Assembly (NCBI GenBank): GCA_030710605.1
Contig: CP092868.1
Coordinates: 25,512,115-25,576,114, forward strand
DNA: 64,000 nt
Direction: 5' to 3'
Source: Cordylochernes scorpioides
Taxonomy: Eukaryota; Arthropoda; Arachnida; Pseudoscorpiones; Chernetidae
The notes below the pieces were generated by a model that saw nothing but the letters and a program-made list of their open reading frames with translations, had not been told where the DNA came from and did no database searches. A program made the position numbers and the translations under genes. Every line of letters starts with the position of its first letter. Position 1 is the first letter of the stretch. Shown here in pieces: positions 41,258-52,736 of the stretch.

Positions 41258-42650
41258 TTGTATACAATGGCAATCCATATTACAGCCTGCTCCAATGATT
41301 GCTTGAAGTATGTAATGTTTAACCGTCAGGGAGGATGCTCTCTCGTAGGGAGGGCAAGAGCCGCAAACTCTCTGGTGCTCTCCTCAGTGGTACACCATCT
41401 TCACAGATACCTGCCTACTGACTCCACCATCTCTAAGCTCCAAGCTCGACTAGTGCGTTTCGTCTGGGGACCTGGGCGCACCGCCTGGCTGCCGGGAGCT
41501 GTTCTAGCACGTCTTGTCTCCATGGGTGGCTTCGGCCTACTCGACGTCGGCACGCAGCTGAGACTGGCGTGTATGAAAGGTGTCCAAGCTTCGCTTCGTG
41601 GAAGTCTCAACGCCTACTCTTGGCTCACTGATAGTGGGGCCTGGTTAACTCCCCTTCCATCGGACATGGCTTCCACCTCGACGTCGTAGACTCTTGAAGA
41701 TATGGGAAGCAGTTTCAGACTTCCTAGCGCTGGACCACTGGATAATTCTAACACAACAGCTGAGGGATCTCGCCATAATTGGAGGATGCAGATTCTTCCG
41801 GTCACCTTACCTCCAACTCCAAGCCGCTGTAGGTGGATAGGAGCACACGTATAGAAACTTCGATGGCCCTGTGTCACCGCTCACTCGTCCGACCCGATGC
41901 GCTCTTGCAGACGTCACAGCGTTGGCCAACCTCTGCAATAGGCTGTTTGAAGAAACCCTCCTAGGGTCCCCCGGGCGTGCAACCTAGGCGAAGCTGTGGT
42001 GCATGCACCTAACTACCGCAACATCCGCCATACACTTGAGCGACCACGCCTGGAAACCCTGCCCATCGCCCAGCTTCTGTACCGTTGGCAAGACTTCGTC
42101 AACATCCCTATCACCATCGGCTGGCCATCGCTTCGACGTTGCACCTTCTCGGGGCACAATGCCGACATTGCAGTACAGCTGGCCCTGCAAGCTCTTCCCC
42201 ATCCTGCACATCTGGCCTCTGCTCGAGAGACCTGCATCGCCCGTGGTTCTAGTGACCTGACGTTGGCTCACCTCTAGTGACCTGACGTTGGCTCACCGCT
42301 ACTGGTCCTGCAGCTCCATCAGACCCCTCATATGGGAGGCCTTCAACATGATACAGCAACCACCCGACCTGCAGGGCTGGCTCTTCGGTCAAGGGCTGGA
42401 TGACGACGCCCTTGCCATCCTCGCGTCTGCCAAGTCATCAATTCACAGGTTCTTTCTGAGCTTTGAGATGAGGGGAGAACGTGAAAACCCCCTTACTGTC
42501 TGGAGGAGGACTCTTTGTCGTTGTCTCCTGGACTTTACATAACTGTATATAGTTTACTTTTTTATTTTATATTTTTCATATATCCCTCTTTTTTTGATTA
42601 TTTTATAATACCACCATTGACTTGTGTATGATGTCAATAAAATATTTTTA
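41258..42650 (+). pseudogene. Tx1-like LINE, C-terminal part (right arm)
   Basis: Mirror of 3735-5140. The first frame (41258-41689) is intact over 143 codons (SVVHHLHRYLPTDSTISKLQ ... GGFGLLDVGTQLRLACMKGV); later frames carry LAHRYWSCSSIRPLIWEAFN. Private 24-bp tandem duplication at about 42250-42297. Confidence 0.85.
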
Positions 42651-42821
42651 AATCTCAATCTCAATATGGGATTCTATCCAGGGTCCAAATTAAATTAAAA
42701 GAAACTTTTTAACTGATATTGATTTTTACTTTTTCAAATAATTTTTAGGTAACTATTGCTCACATAATGTTTGTAATGATAAGCCTTTTTTTTTTTAATT
42801 ACCAACTGGTCACGTTTGTTT

Positions 42822-43034
42822 TACACTCATGGACAAAACTTAAGCAAGCGGAAAGTCTGAAGTCGCCTTCGTTTTTTTATATTTTTTTTGAAAGAGACTG
42901 AAGCAATTTTGTTTACACTTGGTTATCTCGTATGTCTTCAATAAAGGTCACTGTAATATCTTTCAGAGTTATTGTCTAAATCCAGATATACATACTAAAA
43001 GGTATAACTTCCTTAAGTTTTGTCCATGAGTGTA
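42822..43034. mobile_element. T1 MITE (right arm)
   Basis: tacactcatggacaaaactt ... ttaagttttgtccatgagtg, about 213 bp, TA borders. Mirror of 3358-3567. Confidence 0.88.
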
Positions 43035-43901
43035 ACTTGTATTCTTTAAAATAATTTCCTAATGATGTGGTGAGAAACAAATATCCTGGCTCATTAGTGA
43101 TGAACCTTTTCAACAGTTTCATTAGTAATACTTACAATATTCTAGAGTTAAAGGAGGTGTTCAAATATCTTTTATGATTACTGGAAAGTGTGTTGCAAAA
43201 TGATATAATCAAGGCAATTTTAACAAACACATTTATTTGATTAAAATCATAAAGAAAACGACAAAACGAGCATTAAAAAAAAATGAATTCAATGGAAAAA
43301 AAAAATTGACAAAAAACTTGATGACCCCTACACTCACACCCAAAAAAATACACACACATTAAACAAAGATATTAATGTGATGACAGAGACATTACCTGAT
43401 TGTTCAACAAAACAAGGCAAGAAAGTTATTGTTCATCTAAATGATGAAATAATCAGCCTATATAATTCTTTGTGCAAAATGCCAAATTATCATCAATAAC
43501 AGGGGATCTTCTTCTTTCTTATCTCCAGTCAATCATATTTTGGGTGTCAAGCTTGTAAAGCTTGAGACTTTTGATGGTCTCTGGGGGGATAAGCAGAGCA
43601 CATCAATTGATGAGTCAATATAACAGGGAATAATGATGATAATTTAATCACAAAAAGATAGTTAGCTGTAAGTTGGGTTAAAAAAAGGATTATATATATT
43701 CCAAGATATAAAAAATATATATGAACCATACATACATATATATATAAATTTTTGTAATTATTATTTTTGGCAATAAGTCTCTCATGATATTAATATTATC
43801 ATATTTGATAATATTTATAATAAGAAACATATTGATAAAAATAAAATTGACAGAATTTTTTTTATTGATAAAGGGCGATTAAATTTATAATATGTATGTA
43901 T
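43035..43901. other. Intergenic, AT-rich, LINE-a tail at 43507-43575
   Basis: Mirror of 2191-3028 without LINE-e. No gene seen. Confidence 0.6.
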
Positions 43902-44208
43902 AACTCTGCCTTTGCAGGTCCCAAGCCCTGATGAAAAAGGAGGAGGGGGAGAAGTAACAAGCTCACTAAAAAACCTGGGTTCAGCTGGCTCGGCTGATAG
44001 TACCCTGTAAGGGCTCCTAATCCAGGAATACAGGATGAGAAGTGTTTGTACTCCATGTTAGAAGCGGCTGCACATGGCGTCTGTTCCTCATGTAAGAGGC
44101 GACCATTTCTTTTGGAGCTAAGTCGACCTGCCACTGAGTAGTGCTCCCAGTCTTAATGACAAAGGCAGACGCATTCTACTTCACCCAGTGTGGAGATAAG
44201 AAAGAAGA
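43902..44208 (+). mobile_element. SINE-B (right arm)
   Basis: aactctgcctttgcaggtcc ... gtggagataagaaagaag. Mirror of 1883-2190. Confidence 0.88.
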
Positions 44209-45084
44209 TATGTAAGTATGTATATATATATAAAGCAATATATTTTATTGCAGAAAAACAATTAAAAAAAAAAAAGCCATTTAGTTGATATTTATTCTGA
44301 GAAATGTCAAGAGTTATCTTGCAATACACAAGATAAACATCACCAGGAAATATCTCTGTCATCAAAACACACACGCACATATATGTATGATATATATAAA
44401 AAAAACATTGTATTTAAAAAGACCAAAAAAATAATGATAACTAATACAAACAAAAAAATCCAATATCCAATCTAATAATCATAGCATATAAAAATATTCA
44501 AAGCTAGTTATATATATATATTTATAGAGAAAGAGATGTAGTGTGAAATACAAAATAATATATTTATATATATATATGTGTCACATTTAAATATTTATAT
44601 ATATATCACATGCAGAGGATGGTATATTATGCACAAGTTCTTTTGAGAATATGGAAGTAAAACTTATATATAAAGACCCAGAATTTAAGAAAGGTAATTA
44701 GAAATAGTATTATGTTTATACAAAACTATTAATAATATTAAGTATTATGTTACAATTCCTTTTTATATGTAAAACATTAGAATTTTTCCTTAAAAAAATA
44801 TTGTGTGTAAAAAAAGTCTGTTAGTTTACTTTCAATAGATTATTAGTTTTTTTGGGTTCCTATTTTGATAGGAAAGAAATATTTTTATTTTTTTAGAATA
44901 TGAAATGCTATAATTAGGAAATCAATATTATAAGGTAACACAACCATATGCTGAATATGATATATGAATAACAGAGTTATCTTTAGATAAAATTGATGAA
45001 GTCAAAATGTACTTTAACCAAAATTACATGGTAATAAGAACCAATCTTTTGATTTAGTTATGATTTCTTCTTGTTACCTTGTCA
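44209..45084. other. Non-coding, AT-rich (right arm)
   Basis: Mirror of 893-1882 lacking the IR-1 half. No gene seen. Confidence 0.65.
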
Positions 45085-46300
45085 TTTTTCTACAAAGTGA
45101 TCTTATAAATCAACCAACCTTCTTGTTACCTTGTCATTTTTCTACAAAGTGATCTTATAAATCAACCAAATTCCTTCTTGTTACCTTGTCATTTTTCTAC
45201 AAAGTGATCTTATAAACCAACCTTCTTGTTACCTTGTCATTTTTCTAAAAAGTGATCTTATAAACCAACCTTCTTGTTACCTTGTCATTTTTCTACAAAG
45301 TGATCTAATAAACCAACCAACCTTCTTGTTACCTTGTCATTTTTCTACAAAGTGATCCTATAAACCAACCAACCTTCTTGTTACCTTGTTTATTTTTCTA
45401 CAAAGTGATCTTATAAATCAACCAACCTTCTTGTTACCTTGTAATTTTTCTACAAAGTGATCTTATAAATCAAATTTCTTCTTGTTACCTTGTCATTTTT
45501 CTACAAAATGATCTTATAAACCAACCTTCTTGTTACCTTGTCTTTTTTCTACAAAGTGATCTTATAAATCAACCAACCTTCTTGTTACATTGTTATTTTT
45601 CTACAAAGTGATCTTATAAATCAACCAACCTTCTTGTTACCTTGTCATTTTTCTACAGTCATCTTATAAACCAACCTTCTTGTTACCTTGCCATTTTTCT
45701 ACAAAGTGATCTTATAAATCAACCAAATTCCTTCTTGTTACCTTGTCATTTTTCTACAAAGTGATCTTATAAATCAACCAAATTCCTTCTTGTTACCTTG
45801 TCATTTTTCTACAAAGTGATCTTATAAACCAACCAACCTTCTTGTTACCTTGTCATTTTTCTACAAAGTGTTCTTATAAATCAACCAACCTTCTTGTTAC
45901 CTTGCCATTTTTCTACAAAGTGATCTTATAAATCAACCAACCTTCTTGTTACCTTGTCATTTTTCTACAAAGTGATCTTATAAACCAACCAACCTTCTTG
46001 TTACCTTGTTTATTTTCTACAAAGTGATCTTATAAATCAACCAACCTTCTTGTTACCTTGTCATTTTTCTACAAAGTGATCTTATAAATCAACCAACCTT
46101 CTTGTTACCTTGTCATTTTTCTACAAAGTGATCTTATAAATCAACCAACCTTCTTGTTACCTTGTCATTTTTCTACAAAGTGATCTTATAAACCAACCAA
46201 CCTTCTTGTCATCTTGTCATTTTTCTACAATGTGATCTTATAAATCAACCAACCTTCTTGTTACCATGTCATTTTTATACAAAGTAATATTATAAATCAA
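45085..46300. repeat. 52-bp minisatellite, about 24 units (right arm)
   Basis: Complement of the array at 176-892 (ttgttaccttgtcatttttc, tacaaagtgatcttataa), roughly ten units longer. Confidence 0.95.
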
Positions 46301-46471
46301 CCAAATATTTTCTTCAATCTGAAAGCTAATATTGTATTAATTAAAAAGACACATATTCACATATTAATTATAATTATTAGTGCCATAATAAACCCATAGA
46401 TTACCCTATGACAAACTATGGCAATAGAGATGTCATTTAGACAGAAAAAAATTGAGTTAACAACAAAAGAA

Positions 46472-46594
46472 ATTATCAAAATTCGAAACTATTTTAAAGG
46501 CGTAAGATTCTTTTTGAAATTAAACAATTTCTACTGCCCTTACTGCAATTTCAAAAAGAATCTTACGCCTTTAAAATAGTTTTGAATTTTGATA
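46472..46594. mobile_element. Small foldback MITE
   Basis: Arms of about 52 bp (ttatcaaaattcgaaactat ... gattctttttgaaatt and mirror) around a short loop aaacaatttctactgccc. Confidence 0.9.
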
Positions 46595-46990
46595 ACAGAT
46601 GGCGCGCAAATGCATCATATTATAAAAGAAATTATATTCAAACAGGAACCAAGGGTCATTTATATATAAATTTTACCACACATTTCTAGAAGTAGAAAAA
46701 AAAAATTTCATTTTTTTTTATAAGCCATTATTATTCATATATTACAATATCATATTTATAGAAATATATTAGGTATGATAAAATAGAGGATGTAAATATT
46801 GTATAATATGTATATATAGATTTTCTTTATTCACACATGTGTATAAATTTGCCAAAAAAACTTTTTACATGAAGAGCAAAATGAGAAGGATCGGTTAAAT
46901 CTTTCGATTATGGAGTCCAACATACCTAGTTCTATAATGGTGGCATTGTGTTATTGTATTACATCGAATACAGTTGATTACAGTAGAACT
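46595..46990. other. AT-rich, nothing recognised
   Basis: No gene, no repeat family identified; ends at a P1-like acagtagaactg next to SINE-B. Confidence 0.55.
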
Positions 46991-46995
46991 GAATT

Positions 46996-47343
46996 CTGCC
47001 TTTGCCGGTCCCAAGCCCAGATGAAAAAGGAGGAGGGAGAGCAGTAACAAGCTCACTAAAAAACCTGGGTTCAGCTGGCCATGCTGATAGTATCCTGTAA
47101 GGGCTCCTAATCCAGGAATATAGCAGTGTCTGTACTCCATGTTAGGAGCGGCTGCACATGGCGTCTGTTCCTCATATCAGAGGTGGCCTTTTCTTTTGGA
47201 GCTAAGTTGGCCTGCCACTGAGTAGTGCTTCCAGTCTTAATGACAAAGGCATTCTACTTCACCCAGCATGATGGTTGTCAAACAGACAACATCAAGGGTC
47301 ACAACTTGATACCCTGATTGAGTGGAGATAAGAAAGAAGAAGA
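46996..47343 (+). mobile_element. SINE-B with LINE-a-type tail
   Basis: ctgcctttgccggtcccaag ... cacccagcatgatggttgtc ... gataccctgattgagtggag, ataagaaagaagaag. Like 7331-7687, it shows the LINE-a 3' end fused to the SINE-B body. Confidence 0.87.
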
Positions 47344-47345
47344 GT

Positions 47346-47530
47346 CAGTAGAACTACCTCTCTGTAGAAGATAACACCTAGTTATAGAGTCAAAGTGTCC
47401 TTTAGAGAGAATTGTCCTCTTACTGGAGAGTTTCTAAATAGTAAAAAAAAGGTATTTTTGACAATTAAAATTGCCCTTTATAAAGAGGTGTTCTCTAGCA
47501 TGAGTGGTCCTTCAGAGAGATGTTTTCCTG
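47346..47530. mobile_element. P1 element
   Basis: cagtagaactacctctctgt ... agagagatgttttcctg; right end slightly damaged. Confidence 0.78.
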
Positions 47531-47667
47531 TATCATTAAGTGAGAATCTTATTCTAGAATTTAGTCCTAATATTAATGAGTATTTAAAATTCCTATCTTA
47601 CCAAGAATCGCACCATGTCAGAATAACATTGCTTGGGACCAAGATTGTACTAACCCTATTATAACCA

Positions 47668-48131
47668 AACTCCGCCTTTGCCGGGTCCCAAGCCCGGATG
47701 AAAAAAGAGGAGCAGTAACAAGCTCACTGTGTCAATTAATCCGTCTTCTACATGCTATTCTGGTAAGCATTTTAAGACGCAACATCTTTGCGAGTCTCCA
47801 AGCGCCCGCCGCACTGGAGGGCCAAGGAGAGGGCTGGAGAGGCGCCGGAAGGGCAGTGGGCACCCCGGGGGAGAAGAGGGCGAGTGCGCGCCGTTTATGA
47901 GGGAACCAAGGCAGCACCAAGCACAACTAAAGCGCCGCAGGCTTCAAAAATAACTAAGGGATCATTTCAGAGATCAAGATCAGGAGATCAAGAACCAGAG
48001 ATCAAAAGGTCTGGCTTTTATCCTTTGTAACAAGCTCACTAAAAAACCTGGGCTTTGCTGGCCTGGCTGATAGTACCCTGTAAGGGCTCATCATGGCCTG
48101 TACCACGTGTACTAGGGATAAGCAAAAAAAA
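47668..48131 (+). mobile_element. SINE-B split by a GC-rich insert, joined to SINE-A tail
   Basis: SINE-B head 47668-47728 and continuation 48027-48090 (accctgtaagggctca), then the SINE-A end catggcctgtaccacgtgta ... gggataagc(A)n. Chimeric SINE-B/SINE-A junction at about 48090. Confidence 0.8.
47729..48026. mobile_element. GC-rich 298-bp insertion with 14-bp TSD
   Basis: Flanked by gtaacaagctcact (47715-47728, 48027-48040). Contains a GC-rich tract (47805-47905, gcgcccgccgcactggaggg) unlike any other repeat here; the edges are AT-rich. No poly-A. On minus a short ATG frame reads MLRLKMLTRIACRRRIN-stop. Origin unknown: retrocopied transcript 5' end or an unrecognised element. Confidence 0.75.
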
Positions 48132-48317
48132 AAGGCTACTCACAAAAATACCAAAGTCAAATTCAATTTTATATAGAGTTCATAATTAAACAAAATAATC
48201 CTTTGTATCAATATTAAAGTGAAAACATCAAGCTTCAAGAGATAACGTTAAATTTGAATTCACAAAACTCTCTAGTTCTCAGACATGGAAGTATTCTACA
48301 GGGGAGGTACTGTATTA

Positions 48318-48741
48318 TTCTATATATAGTTACGAGCGTCATTCTTCATCTCCTAATCAGTCATTTGTCAGTTTTCACCTCTGTCACCGTTTGCTTTTTT
48401 TTGGAATGGGGCCCTCCTATTGGTTGGCTACGGTCACGTCACATTTGCCCCCCACCCCCCACTCGCTATTTCATCTTTGTAACTATTGTGTTGGAGCGGG
48501 TCGCTCCTTAAATAAAGGCATATATTAGTTAATAACTAAATGGAATCCTCTCTTTCTTTTTCCCAGTAAGAGACGCCTACGGAAGCCAACAGTACATAGA
48601 CAGATAAAGCACATAGGCTATAGTTATTAACTAACATATGCAATTATTTGAGGCGTCAATTTATAATTGTAACAAATAGTATTTGAATCAAAACGTTCAA
48701 TCTCGGGTAAAACACGGGCATTGCCCGGATCATTCGGCTAG
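48318..48741 (+). mobile_element. Hel-1, non-autonomous Helitron
   Basis: TTCTATATATAGTTACGAGC ... acgggcattgcccggatc, ATTCGGCTAG. Third copy; same interior, including cctctctttctttttcccag. Confidence 0.9.
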
Positions 48742-48875
48742 CATTAAATAAATAGCATCAATAGAAAAATTGACCTCCCAACCCAATATCTCTGATAAAT
48801 AATCTAAATATTAATAATTATTGGAATATATATGTCATAATATATACTCTTCCAGGGATAATAAAGCAAACTTAC

Positions 48876-49100
48876 AGTCGAACCAGAGAGAGACGGGAGG
48901 GTAAGGACCGGTCACTTTAGACATCAGCGACATTCCAAGGGGCTCCTGGGGTCCGTCACTTAACACCTGGGGACTTTTGAAGACAGTTGGGGATTGTGTG
49001 CGACACGAACGGACGCCCGGCTGTTGCCGGGCCCGTCTCTCTCTCTGGTTGTCTGGGATTCCTCTTCCAACTTGTGGTGTGATTATTTCTCTTCCCACCT
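48876..49100 (-). CDS. Candidate 5' exon of unknown gene (possibly SPIDR)
   Basis: A GC-richer, CpG-containing island on minus, ending at a strong donor CGACT|gtaagt. Open in one frame for about 75 codons; the last ATG (48933) gives MSLMSKVTGPYPPVSLWFD. It lies upstream of SPIDR exon A' on the same strand, but its outgoing phase (1) does not fit A' (phase 0). It would need another exon, or be untranslated leader. No family recognised. Confidence 0.3.
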
Positions 49101-49403
49101 TATTATATTGTCACATATATATTTAATCCCAGTATAATATCTATTACTTTAGCTGGTAACAGTCTGATGCACGCCCACACATGCTAATAACAAAAGTTTT
49201 CAATTATTCTGTATATATATTATTTAGAGTTTGTACATAGAATATCAGCCCGTTGAAGAGCAGTATATTTGCTCGAAAGCTTGCAAATTTAAATTAAAAA
49301 GAAACTTTTTACCTGATATTAATTTTTACTTTTTCAAATTGTAATGTATTTATTCTTCTTTAGAAGGGTTTTCATGCTTTAAAGTTAGAAATTTGTAAGT
49401 TAA

Positions 49404-49553
49404 ACACAAGGTAATTGGACCAAATCCAAATAAATAAATAGTGTGTGATGTTTCGGTAACAACGCTGCTTCAGAAACGTCAGACACTATTTATTTATTTG
49501 GATTTGGTCTTATTACCTTGTGTTATAATCTATAATCCAAATTGTGCTTTATC
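49404..49553. mobile_element. IR-1 element, compact
   Basis: acacaaggtaattggaccaa ... gtttcggtaacaacgctgct, mirror to ttgtgctttatc. Flanks aaatttgtaagttaaa / aaatttgtgtgttaaa. Confidence 0.88.
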
Positions 49554-49786
49554 AAATTTGTGTGTTAAAATGTTTCAAAAGAAACTTATCCTTGGAAGCT
49601 TTATATTTTCATGTTAATATCATATAGATCCGAGTTATGCTTCTTTTATTGAGAGAAATTTTATTTTTAGAAAAAAATCAAATAATCTTACTAATTCTGT
49701 GATAATTTTAAAGAGAAAAAAACTTGAATGTTGTCAAAGCTTAATTAGATTTAGATTTTGAAATACTTGCAAAGGCTATATAAAAC

Positions 49787-49957
49787 AATATATCAATCGA
49801 AATAATTGCAAAAAGTTTCTTTATTCGATAAAAATGGCTGCTTATTTCTATATTCAAGTACCATTTTATAGGAAAAATGATTTTTAACTGGATCTTTAAT
49901 ACGCAATCTTAATTGAATAAAGAAATTTTTTGCAATTATTTCGATTGATATATTGTT
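49787..49957. mobile_element. Foldback MITE
   Basis: Arms caatatatcaatcgaaataa, ttgcaaaaagtttctttatt and their mirror around an 85-bp centre. Confidence 0.85.
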
Positions 49958-49969
49958 TAATTAGGTTTG

Positions 49970-50408
49970 TTGTTGTTAGCATCCATCAAGTTCGACTTAT
50001 GGTAACTATATGGACAAATATTTTTCAATTTGATTTGTTAGTGATCATCACTCACATCTTATCTAGTTTCCTTTCAGTAGTTTTCTTGATCCCTTTCTAA
50101 CCAGCTTATTGCAGGTCTTCCTCTTTTACTTTAATTTTGACATACATAAAAAGATATAGAATCTTCCTTACAACTCTGAACACTCGGATTTTCCTGGAAA
50201 ATCTCTTAAAGATTTCTTGAAAAAAGCCATGGTCCACCTGTGCTGTGTGAGCAGAAGAGCTTAAATTGACTTGTTCCATTATATGTATGTTCCATATGTA
50301 AATACCTGTTTTCTTTCCTCTTTTCGCTCTCCACTTCTCCCATCCATATTTCCAAAAAAAAATTTTTTTTTCCAAATCCATATTCTTATTTTTCATAGGA
50401 TTATTCAA
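49970..50408. other. AT-rich; one dispersed repeat
   Basis: 49970-50105 resembles 50898-51050 (gtgatcatcactcacatctt against gtgagaatcacttgtagctc). No gene. Confidence 0.5.
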
Positions 50409-50755
50409 ATAATAATCTGTATATATTTATCATGTGTATGAATGCTATCAATGATCCAACATGTGAATGCCGCTTAGATGTTGAATCACCAGAGCATCTT
50501 CTTTTATCTTGCCCTCTGACTAACCAAATTGTATGTAGATACTTTGAAACATTACCAAATTATCTTTGTGTATATACTCTATCTTATGAGAACTTTGTTA
50601 AGTTTAGAACTATTTGTACAATAATTTACAAAACAATACTAATCCATCGTGTAAATATTTAATCATATATATGTAAATAATACTAGCACAGCACAATAGT
50701 CCTTTGGACTTCGTGCTTTTGTAACAATAAATAAATAAAAATAAAATAAAATGTG
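50408..50755 (+). mobile_element. LINE fragment
   Basis: Open frame CMNAINDPTCECRLDVESPE, HLLLSCPLTNQIVCRYFETL, ending ILIHRVNI-stop at 50662; CxC...H..LSC knuckle of a non-LTR C terminus. The 3' end is tttgtaacaataaataaata then (ataaa)n. Confidence 0.82.
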
Positions 50756-50799
50756 TATATAATCTTTCTCCATTTTTACCCCTTTGTATATTTCCCACT

Positions 50800-50884
50800 T
50801 TCATAGGTTTCTCCGTCTTGTAACCCCAAGGAGAATCCTCTGTAAGACCTGTGTGTCTTATTAAAGGTTTTTGTGTGTGTGATA
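50800..50884 (+). mobile_element. LINE-c 3' end
   Basis: ctctgtaagacctgtgtgtc, ttattaaaggtttttgtgtg, tgtgat: same end as 19380-19455. Confidence 0.8.
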
Positions 50885-51071
50885 TAGAATCTTATTTTTA
50901 GGTTGTTAATGACCATTACTCACCAACTTTTGGTGACTATATTGACAATTAATCTCCAATTTAATCTGCTAGTGAGAATCACTTGTAGCTCATCTAGTAA
51001 TCTTCTGGTAGCTTTCTTGACCCTTTCTAGCCTGTCTATATTCTTTCAAATCTTTCTTTAATTAGGTTAGA

Positions 51072-51363
51072 ATAAAAGAAAACAAGACCTAATCCAAATA
51101 ATTTATTAGTGTGTGACGTTTCGGCAACAACTTTGTCACCATCATCAGACAAAAGAATAAAAAAAAAAATTAAAAAAAAAAAAAAAATTTTATTTTTTTT
51201 TTTTCATTTTTTTTCATTTTTTTTTTTTTACATTTTTTTTTTTTATTCTTTTGTCTGATGATGGTGACAAAGTTGTTGCCGAAACGTCACACACTAATAA
51301 ATTATTTGGATTAGGTCTTGTTTTCTTTTATTATAATCTATAATCCAAATTGTGCTTTATCAT
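51072..51363. mobile_element. IR-1 element, 12-bp TSD, AT-rich centre
   Basis: Flanked by aattaggttaga (51060-51071, 51364-51375). Right half has ttttgtctgatgatggtgac, aaagttgttgccgaaacgtc: here the core reads CTGATGA. The centre is a 100-bp A/T slippage tract. Confidence 0.92.
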
Positions 51364-51375
51364 AATTAGGTTAGA

Positions 51376-51832
51376 GTTCGATGTAATAAAATAACACAAT
51401 GTCATTCTCTTCACTCAACAGATTTGAGAAAATTTTTTTTTTTCCGTCTGAAAAATTTCATCAATGTTACATATAGAAAAGGAAAAAGTGGCCTAAAAAT
51501 CTAGAAAAAAAAAAGGGTGTAAAAAGCCACAAAAATATTCAGGGATATATATTTTTAAAAGTGCTTTTCAAATTTTTTTTCCCGCAATTTTTAAGAAGAA
51601 TTTTTTTTTTTTATTCACATAGAAAAACTAGCTTGGTCAGTAATACATAATTATAAATCACAGATATAAGAAAATATATTTTTTTATCCAATTTGTTGTT
51701 TCATTTTTTTATTCTATATAAGAGATGAATTTTTTTTTCAAAGTTTTTAGGTTTGACAAAATACCTAAAAATAAAAAAAAGCTTTATAAAAGTTTAGTAA
51801 TTTATAAACACGCACACAATTAAAAAAATACA
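51376..51832. other. AT-rich, nothing recognised
   Basis: Homopolymer-rich; no gene or repeat family seen. Confidence 0.5.
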
Positions 51833-52005
51833 CAGTAAAACCTTACTAAAATGAACCTAGGATATAGTAAACCTTTTCTTAAAACCAACCTGATATAATC
51901 CCTATTTTCATTATATAATACAGTGAACTATGGCTATAATGAACCATGGCTATAATGAACCATAGGTTCAGTCCCATTAGGGTTCACCTTAGAGAGATTT
52001 TACTG
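51833..52005. mobile_element. P3 element
   Basis: cagtaaaaccttactaaaat ... gagagattttactg, 173 bp with TA borders. Confidence 0.87.
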
Positions 52006-52736
52006 TATTTGATAAAAATAATAATCAAAATAGTATATATATGTTTTGAAAATCCAAAAAAAAAAAAAAAAGAAAATGCTATAAATATGGCAGATTTATC
52101 TATTTTTTAAAAAGTTATTTATTTTTTTTGTGATAAATCCACAGGATCCTGAAATATAAAGAAGTCTCCAAATACCAGAAAACCAAAAAGAAAACTTGCA
52201 AAAAAAAACAATCCTAAACAGAAGACAGCCAATGTGACCAAATTGAAAAACAAAAAAAATCATTTAATCAATGAAGTCACAAAATAAAAATAGAATATCC
52301 AAATCTGTGGTATAAAAATATTAGCAAAAAATGCTTATAAATATATAGAAAATAATAAAAAAAGTATATATATTATAAACATTTCCCATTATTTTTAAAA
52401 TTTAAATTACTTTTTTTTAATAAAAAAGTTTTCCAGAGCTACCTGTATGGGGGAAAAAAAATATATATAAGCATATAATTTTACACATAAAAAAAAAAAG
52501 GACTACATAATTATGAAAAAAAAAAAAAAAGACATTTTAAAATTTCACAAAAATAATAACTATATAAATATATATTTTTTAAAAAGCTTTACTATAAATT
52601 GTTGATGGTGATGAATTCAGCATGCTCATCATATATTGTAGAAATTCAACTATCAGAAATGGTTATGAAAAAATATTAAAAAACAAATTCAATTTCCATT
52701 TAAAAAAATAATAATTCATAGAAAATAATAAGATAC
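52006..52736. other. AT-rich, nothing recognised
   Basis: Poly-A and (TA) tracts, no coding signal. Confidence 0.5.

Larger units (their letters stand above)
23430..46350 (-). repeat. Right arm of the giant inverted duplication
   Basis: Reverse-complement partner of the left arm. It is about 3 kb longer because of private insertions: two Hel-1 Helitrons (24674-25070, 33801-34231), a T1 tandem array (28490-30125), LINE-d (30311-30727), a hAT MITE (34763-35091), LINE-a (35770-35985) and a larger 52-bp VNTR. Beyond about 46.35 kb the sequence has no partner, because the left arm starts at base 1. Confidence 0.93.

Noticed and set aside
41258..41689. Functional 143-codon protein gene
   Set aside because: It is the intact-looking part of a Tx1-like LINE whose downstream frame is broken, and it is duplicated in the other arm.
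47788..48030. Arginine-rich protein on + strand
   Set aside because: Lies in a GC-rich inserted block; overlapping frames on both strands are equally open and no motif is visible.
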